A stretch of 64,000 nt of DNA, from NCBI RefSeq assembly GCF_021502725.1, contig NZ_JAKFFS010000001.1, positions 558,001 through 622,000 on the forward strand. Reading direction: 5' to 3'. Each line of letters begins with the position of its first letter. Position 1 is the first letter of the stretch. Origin of the DNA: Dyadobacter sp. CY345. GTDB lineage: Bacteria; Bacteroidota; Bacteroidia; Cytophagales; Spirosomataceae. Positions 54,458 through 62,707 of this stretch are shown here, one piece after another. A program made the translations under genes and the position numbers. The notes under the pieces are model-generated. The model was not told where the DNA came from. It ran no database searches and worked only from the letters and a program-made list of their open reading frames with translations.

Positions 54458-56185
54458 ATGAAAAAAATAATTTTAATCATTGCCGTTACCTTCGGTTTGG
54501 TAGCGTGTGACCTGGATCAGCTTCCGATGGACGCTATTTCTCCGGAAACATTTTTTAATACCGAAAATGATTTGCTGCTCTATACCAATTCTTTTTACAA
54601 CGCACTTCCATCAGCAGAAGATGTGTATAATGAAGATGTTGATAATGTGGTAAAAAATAGTCTTCGCGATGAGTTACAAGGAACGCGGGTGGTCCCGACA
54701 AGCGGGGGAGGATGGAGCTGGACGACTTTGCGGAATATCAACTATTTCCTGGCCAATTCCGGAAAATGCCCTGACCCGAAAGCGGTGGCAAAATACAATG
54801 GTCTTGCCCGCTTTTTCCGCGCCTATTTTTATTTTGGAATGGTAAAACGTTACGGCGACGTTCCCTGGTATTCACAGCCAATTGAAGAAAAAGATGAGGC
54901 ATCGCTGACCAAAGCGCGGGATCCGCGTGCGATGGTTATGGATTCTGTAATGGCTGATCTGGATTATGCAATTGCCAATCTTGACGCATCCCGTCAGGTA
55001 AGTACAATTACAAAATATACGGCACTTGCCTTGAAATCACGGATTGGGTTGTATGAAGGAACATTCCGGAAATATCATCCAGAATTTAAACTTTCAGGAT
55101 CGGATAAATTCTTGGATGCAGCTATTTCAGCTTCCGAAGATCTGATGAAAAACAGTGGATATACCATTTACAAGGCCACACCTTCAACGGCGTATCTGAA
55201 GTTCTTTTCTTCGGATAATGCGATTGTCGATGAAGTGATTCTCGCCAGGGATTTCAGTGATGAATTGCAGGTTTATCATAACCTGAATTATTACACGATG
55301 ACTGCTTCTTATGGAAAACCAGGTTTGGAAAAAAAACTTGTGAATAGTTATCTGATGGCGGATGGATCCCGGTTTACGGATGTGAAGGGTTACGAAACGA
55401 TGCAATTTTTTGACGAGGTACAAAACCGTGACCCGCGTTTATCTCAAACAATCCGGACGCCGGGTTATACACGTATCGGCGAAACAGCGCAGCTTGTTCC
55501 GGAGTTCGGCGCGACAGTGACTGGTTATCAGCTTATCAAATTTGTATCAACTCCAAAGTGGGACACATTTGGCAAAGACATAACTGATATGCCAATTTTC
55601 CGGTATGCCGAAGTTTTATTGAACTATGCAGAAGCGAAAGCAGAAAAAGGAACTTTGACGCAGGATGATCTGGATAAATCGATCAAACTGATTCGCGACC
55701 GGGTTGGTATGCCGAATATCAATTTAATAGAAGCAAACAAAAATCCTGATCCTTACCAGGCGCAGCAATATTCGCAGCTTAGCGGCAGTAACGTTGGCGT
55801 AATTCTCGAAATCCGCCGCGAGAGAAGAGTGGAACTTGTGATGGAAAATTTCTTCCGTTGGGACGATATTATTCGTTGGAAAGAAGGACAACTATTGACT
55901 AAAACCTATAAAGGTATGTATTTTCCAGGCGCAGGAAGTTATGATCTGGACAGAAACGGAAAGGTCGATCTGATCATTTATGAAGGTGAAAAACCATCAG
56001 CAACCGGCGCGCAGATACTGAAACTGGGCAGTGAGATATTACTTGAAAATGGAAACAAGGGAGGTAATATTGTTGTCAATGGCCACATCAATAAAAAGTT
56101 TAACGAGGCGCGGGATTATCTGTACCCGATCGCAACACAGGAGCTTTTACTAAACCCAAATCTGGTTCAAAATCCTAACTGGTAA
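54458..56185 (+). CDS. SusD/RagB-family outer-membrane nutrient-binding lipoprotein
   Basis: 575 residues. Lipobox at LVAC (Cys about residue 17), SPETFF start of the SusD fold, TPR-like helices in ARFFRAYFYFGMVKRYGDVPW (about 110-130) and the RagB signature RYAEVLLNYAEAKAEKG (about 383) with EIRRERRVELVMENFFRWDDIIRWK (about 450). Caps the SusC barrel at the cell surface and binds the substrate. Separated from susC by 24 bases; co-transcribed. Confidence 0.95.
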   Translation: MKKIILIIAVTFGLVACDLDQLPMDAISPETFFNTENDLLLYTNSFYNALPSAEDVYNEDVDNVVKNSLRDELQGTRVVPTSGGGWSWTTLRNINYFLANSGKCPDPKAVAKYNGLARFFRAYFYFGMVKRYGDVPWYSQPIEEKDEASLTKARDPRAMVMDSVMADLDYAIANLDASRQVSTITKYTALALKSRIGLYEGTFRKYHPEFKLSGSDKFLDAAISASEDLMKNSGYTIYKATPSTAYLKFFSSDNAIVDEVILARDFSDELQVYHNLNYYTMTASYGKPGLEKKLVNSYLMADGSRFTDVKGYETMQFFDEVQNRDPRLSQTIRTPGYTRIGETAQLVPEFGATVTGYQLIKFVSTPKWDTFGKDITDMPIFRYAEVLLNYAEAKAEKGTLTQDDLDKSIKLIRDRVGMPNINLIEANKNPDPYQAQQYSQLSGSNVGVILEIRRERRVELVMENFFRWDDIIRWKEGQLLTKTYKGMYFPGAGSYDLDRNGKVDLIIYEGEKPSATGAQILKLGSEILLENGNKGGNIVVNGHINKKFNEARDYLYPIATQELLLNPNLVQNPNW

Positions 56186-56305
56186 CGTAGAAAAAGTGAA
56201 TACCTGGATTTTGAAAAAAATGAAATTCAGGTGTTCACTTAAATAAATTCGATACTTGCCGCTTTTAAATTATACAGAACTGTTATTCCTAAACCCAAAA
56301 ATATA

Positions 56306-57517
56306 ATGCTTTCAGACAGACGATCATTTTTAGAAAAAATGTCTCAGATCGGGGCGCTTAGTATACTGCCGGGAGCTTCTGCTTTGGCTGCGAATACAGA
56401 AGAAAAAAATCATTTTATGGCTGGTCCGTATCTCCAGAATATGGGTTTGGAGGAGGTCACGGTCATGTGGGTAACGAGCAAAAATTGTTTCAGTTGGGTG
56501 GAATATGGAGAAGGGAATTATGCGATCAACAAAGCTTTTGCTTACAATAATGGATTAATCGAAGCGAATAACCGGATACATAAAATAACGCTACCCAATC
56601 TGAAACCGGGCGTTGGCCATAAGTACAAAATTGTTTCTACGGAAATAACAGGCTTCAAAGGCTCCAAAGTTGAATTTGGAGAAACAATAACCAGCACGAT
56701 GCTCGGTTTCAAAACTCCTGCGGCTAATGAAGAAGAAGTGAAGTTTGTGGTGTTTAATGACATTCACGATCGTCCGCAAATTATTCCGCAATTGTTGTAT
56801 CGGCACGGTTACACAGGAAATGTTCGTGATTATGATTTTGTAGTTTTCAACGGAGATTGTTTCGACTGGGTTACGGAAGAGCAGCAATTGATTGATCATC
56901 TGATAAAACCGACCACCTATATTTTCTCGAATGAATTTCCTTTTATTCTTACGCAGGGAAATCATGAATGCCGGGGAAGTTTCTCGCGCCATATACCAGC
57001 GTATTTTGCTTATCCTGACAATAAATTTTATTATGCTTTCTCGCGTGGCCCTGTCAGATTTGTAATTCTGGATTCTGGTGAGGATAAAAAGGACGACAGT
57101 GTTGAATATGGAGGTCTCGCCGCCTTTGACCGTTACCGGGAGATTCAGGCAAAATGGCTTGAAAAGGAAATTGCAAGTGACGAATTTAAAAAGGCAGATT
57201 TCCGGGTTGTGCTTATTCATATTTCTCCATACCATTCCGGCGACTGGCATGGTACGCTGCACTGCCAGAAAGTTTTTGGTCCGATCCTGAATAAGGCCAA
57301 AATTGATATTCAGATTTCTGGTCATACGCACCGTTACATGACACACCAACCTGATGCGACACATAATTATCCGATCGTTATTGGAGGTGGTCCTATCGAA
57401 GGCAACCGGACTTTAATTAAGGTTCGTGCTACGAAAAAGGAGCTAAATCTTAAAATGATCCGCGATGATGGTGAAGTTGTTGGGAAATTTCAACTGGCAA
57501 GAAAGACAAGAAATTAA
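56306..57517 (+). CDS. Exported purple-acid-phosphatase-like metallophosphoesterase
   Basis: 403 residues. N-terminal twin-arginine-type signal (DRRSFLEKM then hydrophobic stretch to about residue 30). An N-terminal Fn3-like domain (about 40-140: GPYLQNMGLEEVTVMWVT) precedes the catalytic domain, which shows VFNDIHDR (about 149), VFNGDCFDW (about 180), GNHECRG (about 218), VLIHISPYHSGDWHG (about 303) and SGHTHRYM (about 334), the ligand set of a dinuclear metal site. Presumably removes phosphate from an extracytoplasmic substrate delivered by the SusCD pair. Confidence 0.85.
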   Translation: MLSDRRSFLEKMSQIGALSILPGASALAANTEEKNHFMAGPYLQNMGLEEVTVMWVTSKNCFSWVEYGEGNYAINKAFAYNNGLIEANNRIHKITLPNLKPGVGHKYKIVSTEITGFKGSKVEFGETITSTMLGFKTPAANEEEVKFVVFNDIHDRPQIIPQLLYRHGYTGNVRDYDFVVFNGDCFDWVTEEQQLIDHLIKPTTYIFSNEFPFILTQGNHECRGSFSRHIPAYFAYPDNKFYYAFSRGPVRFVILDSGEDKKDDSVEYGGLAAFDRYREIQAKWLEKEIASDEFKKADFRVVLIHISPYHSGDWHGTLHCQKVFGPILNKAKIDIQISGHTHRYMTHQPDATHNYPIVIGGGPIEGNRTLIKVRATKKELNLKMIRDDGEVVGKFQLARKTRN

Positions 57518-57541
57518 TTAAACGAGGATAAATCTGGTATT

Positions 57542-58342
57542 ATGAAAATAGTAATTCAAATTGTGTTTTTTTGTTGGTGCGCGGCTGCTTTCGCGAAAGA
57601 GTCTGAAATGACGCCGGATCGCAAAGTCAAGACTCTGAAAGTGATGACTTATAACATCCATCATTGCAATCCACCTTCGGCGGGAGATAAAATTGACGTT
57701 GCGGCTATTGCGAAAGTGATCACAACTGAAAAACCTGATTTTGTAGCGCTGCAGGAAGTGGATGTGAACACGGAACGTTCGGGTAAAGGAATTAATCAGG
57801 CAAAAGAATTGGCCAGGCTGACTGGTATGAACTACTTCTTCTCAAAGGCAATCGATCACCAGGGTGGAGATTACGGCGTTGCTGTACTATCGCGGTTTCC
57901 TATCCTTGATTCAACAAGGTTTATTTTACCAATCGACCCGGTTATCAAAGGTGAAACCAGAACAATTGCTGCAATCACCGTGGAGATTTCAAAAGGGAAA
58001 AAGATTATTTTTGCCAGCACTCATCTGGATTTAAAAGAGCAAAACCGTTTAACTCAGGCAGAGCTTATCGTAAACCATTTTGAAAAATCGAAATTGCCGG
58101 TGATTTTGGGAGGTGATTTCAATGCACTACCGGATAGTAAAGTAATTCAGTATTTTGATAAGACTTTTACAAGAAGTTGCCAGGAATGTGCATTCACCAT
58201 CCCCGTTGAAGTGCCAAACCGTACAATTGATTTTATCATGTACAAATCGAACGGACCGTTTGAAAGTTTATCAACCAGGGTTATTGATGAAAAATATGCT
58301 TCAGATCATCTTCCGGTTGTGGTTCAATTGAAAGTAAAATAA
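57542..58342 (+). CDS. Exported endonuclease/exonuclease/phosphatase (EEP) family phosphodiesterase
   Basis: 266 residues with a signal peptide (about 1-19). EEP catalytic residues in order: Asn in MTYNIHHCN, Glu in VALQEVDVNTERSG, Asp and Asn in LGGDFNALPDS, and Asp/His in YASDHLPVVVQ. Family members hydrolyse phosphodiesters in nucleic acids, phospholipids or sphingomyelin. A Cys pair (SCQEC) lies near residue 215. It lies 24 bases after the phosphoesterase gene and ends the susCD operon before a terminator. Confidence 0.88.
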   Translation: MKIVIQIVFFCWCAAAFAKESEMTPDRKVKTLKVMTYNIHHCNPPSAGDKIDVAAIAKVITTEKPDFVALQEVDVNTERSGKGINQAKELARLTGMNYFFSKAIDHQGGDYGVAVLSRFPILDSTRFILPIDPVIKGETRTIAAITVEISKGKKIIFASTHLDLKEQNRLTQAELIVNHFEKSKLPVILGGDFNALPDSKVIQYFDKTFTRSCQECAFTIPVEVPNRTIDFIMYKSNGPFESLSTRVIDEKYASDHLPVVVQLKVK

Positions 58343-58360
58343 ATGGACTAAGTTAAAATG

Positions 58361-58395
58361 AAAGGGTTGCAGGAAATTTCCTGACAACCCTTTTT
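58361..58395 (+). terminator. Terminator of the susCD operon
   Basis: AAAGGGTTG (58361-58369) pairs with CAACCCTTT (58385-58393) around an inner palindrome (58370-58383), one base bulged, and runs into TTTTT at 58391-58395. Confidence 0.85.
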
Positions 58396-58434
58396 ATTGG
58401 TAAAGTACCAGTGTCATCTACAACATCAAAACAA

Positions 58435-59313
58435 CTAGGTTGATTTTGGTACCGAGATCATATTGCACCAAAAGTGACAAAGTTTTTTCAGATAGGACAT
58501 TGATCCATTATAATCTCTGGATTTAGTAAGAAATGCATTAGCGTTGTGTTCATAACATACTTTGATATCGTCAGAACGATCGGAACTGCTGAGTATGATG
58601 ATGGGCACAGCCGGAAGGTTGTGAAACAAGAAAAAATATCGGATAGAATCAAGCAGGCCGAGGCCTTCATGGCGAGTGGGCAGGTACACATCAAAAATAA
58701 TTAGTGCCGGAGGTTTTGCGAGATCAAACCATTCTTCTGTCAAAAAATTTAGAGTATCGGTTCTGGTGCAGGTTCGGATAATTTTCAGATCCTGTAAATA
58801 AATATTAAAGGCCTGATCCATTGACCTCCACTTTTCATCATCACACTCAACGACCAGTATACTCTTATTTTTAAAGTTGTCCGAAACCGGACTATCATCC
58901 CGATCGGAAAAGCTGTTCAAAAAACAAACGTTAATAGCTTCCGCCATTGTTTTGTACTCTGGTTGTGACAATGTTTTTGTAATAAAAGCACTTACACCCT
59001 CGTCATACGCTCCCCGGATCAGATGATTGTCGTTACAGGTTGATACCATAACAACAGGAATATTATGTGTTTTGGGATTGGCCTTTAAACTGGAAACAGC
59101 TTCGATTCCTCTCGTGCACTGCATACTCATGTCAAATAAAATCAGCGAAGGATTCAGTTTTTCTTCCTGTTTTTCTATAAGATTCAATAACGTTTTGCAG
59201 TCAGTAGTTTCGGTAATTCGGATGCCCGGAATGACACTTTCGAATGCTTGTCTTAAAAGAAATAGTTCGTCTTTGTCATCGTCCACAAGATAAATGGTTT
59301 TCTCTGTTTCCAT
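58435..59313 (-). CDS. Double-receiver response-regulator protein without output domain
   Basis: 292 residues made of two receiver domains in tandem and nothing else. Domain 1 (about 4-135): acidic LVDDDKDE, phosphoacceptor Asp in LILFDMSM (about residue 62). Domain 2 (about 149-290): VVECDDEKW, phosphoacceptor Asp in LIIFDVYLP (about residue 207), switch Ser in ILSSSDRSDD. Both keep the Asp needed for phosphorylation. The lack of DNA-binding or enzyme domain points to phosphorelay or protein-protein signalling. No kinase is adjacent. Confidence 0.85.
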   Translation of the reverse strand: METEKTIYLVDDDKDELFLLRQAFESVIPGIRITETTDCKTLLNLIEKQEEKLNPSLILFDMSMQCTRGIEAVSSLKANPKTHNIPVVMVSTCNDNHLIRGAYDEGVSAFITKTLSQPEYKTMAEAINVCFLNSFSDRDDSPVSDNFKNKSILVVECDDEKWRSMDQAFNIYLQDLKIIRTCTRTDTLNFLTEEWFDLAKPPALIIFDVYLPTRHEGLGLLDSIRYFFLFHNLPAVPIIILSSSDRSDDIKVCYEHNANAFLTKSRDYNGSMSYLKKLCHFWCNMISVPKST

Positions 59314-59909
59314 GTCAGTGTCAGGTTATGTGTCGGGGTGATTTTGCATCGTAAAATTTATTTGTTCATAACTCAATAGTACGCATTGTAATTCGCATAA
59401 AGAGCGTTGCGACCCGCAATTTTCATCAAAACTTATTGAAGTGATTTATTATTAAAAAGTTAAATTTTCTTGACAGCGGTCGGATTTCAAAATAGTCGTA
59501 CCCGTAACAACTTTTTTTGTGGTAATCGTCAGATTTTTTTTATAACTATCTGATTTTCAATTATTAATTTTATGGTTGAATTTCAAATTATTGTATTTCT
59601 TCTCTGATCTAAAATACCATCATACCATAGCTTTGCTGATCTCGTTCAAGCTTCGCGGCAGGCATGAAAACCTTCCAAGCCAAGGCGAAAATCTGATCGC
59701 CATTATTTTTATGCTGAAAAAATAATCAGATAATTCATACATAATTTCAGTCGCGATTCTGCATGACTAGTTCGGCTACAACATTGTCCACTTCGCCTAC
59801 TTTATGATGGGTCAGCACCACGTTCGCTGTTACTTTGACACAATAATTAGCAAAATTCAGACAATGAAAACGAAACTGAACATTTTGATGGGTAAGCTAT
59901 TGATGGGTA
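59314..59909. other. 596-base region without an intact gene
   Basis: No intact frame is convincing. On the minus strand two short stop-bounded frames lacking starts are coding-like: one ending at 59609-59611 (with DQIFALAWKVFMPAAKLERD) and one ending at 59747-59749 (with VVLTHHKVGEVDNVVAELVM). The second overlaps the upstream part of the ohr remnant. They may be decayed genes. Confidence 0.35.
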
Positions 59910-60183
59910 TTCAACTGTCCCGGAACATCAGGAACCGGCACCAATGCTGAACAACTTTTTGCCACCGGCTGGTCGGACTAAATTTCCTGCGGAAGCCGCA
60001 ATCGACGCCGAAGTAGATCTGCTTCAGAAAGGTGAAAAATATTTTTTGCAGGCGCGCCTGAATATCAGCTTGCCAGGTTTGGATCTTGATCAGACTATTG
60101 AACTTACAAATAGAGCTTACCAAACCTGCCCTTATTCAAAAGCAACAAGAAGCAATATCGACGTTGAAATTAACGTCATTTGA
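59910..60183 (+). pseudogene. ohr: Decayed organic hydroperoxide resistance gene (ohr), internal deletion and frameshift
   Basis: Two pieces of an Ohr/OsmC protein lie in different frames. The first (59919-59981) reads PGTSGTGTNAEQLFATGWSD then stops; this is the segment just before the first catalytic Cys. The second (59980-60183) reads KFPAEAAIDAEVDLL and then SLPGLDLDQTIELTNRAYQTCPYSKATRSN to a stop, carrying the second Cys motif CPYSK. The stretch between, which would hold the first reactive Cys, is missing. Intact Ohr is about 140 residues. The product would be non-functional as a peroxidase. Confidence 0.75.
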
Positions 60184-60260
60184 GAGGAAATTGCATAATT
60201 AAAAAGCTACAATGCTGTGATAGGTATGGTGGCTTTTTTATGGTTACGTTTTTTCTAAGA

Positions 60261-61574
60261 TCAATTATTTCGCGTCAAACTATTATGTTTTCCGCTCAAA
60301 ACAAATATGCCGATTAACACCAAGAGCCCCGCAAAGAACCAAAAACTTAGTACAAGATTATACCAAACAATGGCAACAAGACAGACAACTGATAATATCA
60401 AAGCCACCAGCGGAAAATAAGGATAGGCAGGGACGATGAAAGGTCGTTCGAGATTGGGCTCTTTTTTTCGCAAAACAAAAAGAGCTGCCATACTGATGAT
60501 GTACATCACGACCGCTCCGAGAGCCGCCAAAATGATAACCTGATCTGTCGTTCCCAAACTTAAAGCTACGCAGCCAATAAATCCTCCCGTCAGTAAAGCC
60601 CAGTGCGGCGTTTGAAAACGAGAATTTACCTGCCCTAAAAATGTTGGGAGATAACCACTTCTGGAAAGGGCAAAAATTTGCCTTGAATATCCGATAATCG
60701 TTCCGTGAAAAGAAGCGATCAATCCAAACAAACCAAGGCTGGCGAACAACTGAGTCCAGCTGTTATCTCTTCCCAAAACAATTCCCAGTGCTGCCGGAAG
60801 TGGATAATCAATTGTGCTCAAAACTTTCCAGTGCGCGATTCCACCGGTGAAAATCATTACTGCCAGGGCAAGAATGACCAGCGTCAGAATTCCCAGAATA
60901 TAACCTTTTGAAATCGTGCGTTTCGGATCTTCCACTTCTTCGGCTACCATTGCAACACCTTCTATCGCCAGATAAAACCAGATTGCGAATGGAAGTGCAG
61001 CAAAAACGCCAGACCAACCAAAGGGCATAGGATCAGTGACGAAAGTTTCATAAGAAAAGCTAGGGGCAATAATTCCGACATAAATTAGCAATTCTCCTAC
61101 GGCAAGCAAAGTGACAACCAATGAAAACAAGGCAGATTCCTTTATGCCCAGCATATTAATTCCGATGAAAATCACATAACATGCAAAAGCGGTTTGCAGG
61201 ACCGTGATGGATGGATAAAGAAAATGCGTATAACTTCCCAATGCAAAAGCGATGGCGGGAGGTGCTATAAGAAATTCGACTAGCGTTGCGTAACCGGCAA
61301 TTAACCCGCCCCACCATCCGAATGCGCGATGTGCATAAGCAAAAGGGCCGCCTGCTTGCGGAATCGATGTTGTTAATTCTGTAAAACTGAAAATAAAAGT
61401 CACATACATGACTGTCACGAGCAGCGTGGCGATCAAAAATCCTATGGTTCCGGATACGCCCCAGCCGTAATTCCAACCAAAATATTCACCGGAGATAACC
61501 AGTCCTACTGCAATTGCCCAAAGATGGATGGGCTTCAAAACTTTTTTAAGAGCAACAACCTGGTCAGTCGACAT
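60261..61574 (-). CDS. APC-family permease, ethanolamine-permease type
   Basis: 437 residues with about 12 membrane helices. The N-terminus LKPIHLWAIAVGLVISGEYFGWNYGW and PQAGGPFAYAHRAFGWWGGLIAGYATLVEFLIAPPAIAFALG are characteristic of EutP/Eat-type ethanolamine permeases rather than general amino-acid carriers. IEGVAMVAEEVEDPKRTIS is the conserved helix 6-loop motif. No ethanolamine ammonia-lyase gene is in the window, so the substrate (ethanolamine or an amine) is a family-based guess. Confidence 0.8.
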   Translation of the reverse strand: MSTDQVVALKKVLKPIHLWAIAVGLVISGEYFGWNYGWGVSGTIGFLIATLLVTVMYVTFIFSFTELTTSIPQAGGPFAYAHRAFGWWGGLIAGYATLVEFLIAPPAIAFALGSYTHFLYPSITVLQTAFACYVIFIGINMLGIKESALFSLVVTLLAVGELLIYVGIIAPSFSYETFVTDPMPFGWSGVFAALPFAIWFYLAIEGVAMVAEEVEDPKRTISKGYILGILTLVILALAVMIFTGGIAHWKVLSTIDYPLPAALGIVLGRDNSWTQLFASLGLFGLIASFHGTIIGYSRQIFALSRSGYLPTFLGQVNSRFQTPHWALLTGGFIGCVALSLGTTDQVIILAALGAVVMYIISMAALFVLRKKEPNLERPFIVPAYPYFPLVALILSVVCLVAIVWYNLVLSFWFFAGLLVLIGIFVLSGKHNSLTRNN

Positions 61575-61650
61575 GCAAGAATGAGTTAAGTAGAATTTTG
61601 AATAGTAAGGGCAAAATCTTTAATCAGTCTGTTGCAGCAGGATTTATTTA

Positions 61651-62436
61651 TCAGCGTGGTGCGGTACGAAGATAATCTCCCATTTGAATTACTTTCCCTG
61701 TGTCCAGATAATCAACCTGAAGGGCCATCATCGTTTTCCAGGTATTGATGTTGTCAGGAGCGTCCCGGAAGCGAATTTTTTTTCCAAGTCCGTGTGCTTT
61801 CTGAACAACTCTTGAAATTGATTTTCTGTCGTTTTTCGGTAACGGACCCTCGCCATTCCAGCCCGTATATTTTTGTAAGGATTGTCCGATGAGTGCTACA
61901 CGTTCCAGCTGTTCAGGCGTGTAGGCAATATCAGGACTTCCTTCAAATTTGACATAAGAAGGATACTTATCAAATAATTCGGGAGCAGGAATATTTCCGG
62001 TAATCACAATTTTAACCGTACAATTTGATTCAGTGAGATTTTTATATTTTTCCAATACTTTAATCAACGCGGGCAGTGTTTCAGAGGCTGGTGTGATCAG
62101 GTCAAAAACCAGTTGTAAATAAACATCGTTCTCAACGTAGATCAGACCGCTATTTTTTTCCATTTGTTCAGAAATCGGTTTCAGATACAATTTCTCCAAG
62201 GTTCTGCTATCGGAAGCATCTACCTCGTGGTTAACCGCATAAAGCGTTCCGTCTTTCAAAAGCACATCTGTTTCAATAGATCCAAATTGTTGATCAAAAG
62301 CTTCGGCAAAAGGACGCAGCTGCCTGCTGTCATTATGCGAATGTGCCTGTGCAGTAGAATAGAATTCAGTCGTTTGCGCCAGCGAATTGTGGAGAAACAT
62401 GGAAAATACAATGGGCGAAATCAGAGCGCATTTCAT
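61651..62436 (-). CDS. Exported PI-PLC / glycerophosphodiesterase-like protein
   Basis: 261 residues with a signal peptide (ending LAQT, about residue 21). The TIM-barrel start AQAHSHNDSRQLRPFAEAFDQQFGSIETDVLLKDGTLYAVNHEVDA contains the paired His and acidic residues of the PI-PLC/GDPD superfamily (HSHND, about residue 32; ETDV, about 54; NHEV, about 69). Later SYVKFEGSP and KKIRFRDAPDN fit barrel strands. Likely periplasmic and calcium- or metal-dependent, acting on a phosphodiester. It lies 76 bases upstream of the permease on the same strand; a link through ethanolamine or glycerophosphoryl headgroups is possible but unproven. Confidence 0.78.
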   Translation of the reverse strand: MKCALISPIVFSMFLHNSLAQTTEFYSTAQAHSHNDSRQLRPFAEAFDQQFGSIETDVLLKDGTLYAVNHEVDASDSRTLEKLYLKPISEQMEKNSGLIYVENDVYLQLVFDLITPASETLPALIKVLEKYKNLTESNCTVKIVITGNIPAPELFDKYPSYVKFEGSPDIAYTPEQLERVALIGQSLQKYTGWNGEGPLPKNDRKSISRVVQKAHGLGKKIRFRDAPDNINTWKTMMALQVDYLDTGKVIQMGDYLRTAPR

Positions 62437-62707
62437 AACGAATATATCTTCATGGCCAGAAAGTAGTATGCGTAAATATAAAATAAATTGTGATTAAGAG
62501 AACAAGTTAACAATCGGATTTATAGCATTAACGAAGAATCCGGGCGAAATAGGCTGAGTTAGATTGAAGAATATGTAAAAAACAGGAATTATTCCTGAAA
62601 ATAGGATGATTAAATCAACAAATTTTGGGGATTTAACCTGATGATATGGGAATATCCTTATTTTCGCTCCTACGAACCAAAAAACTCGCAATAATCTCAA
62701 TAACCGA

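Noticed and set aside
56591..57364. 257-codon minus-strand frame over the metallophosphoesterase gene
   Set aside because: The plus strand carries all metal-ligand motifs of the phosphoesterase; the antisense translation shows no family features.
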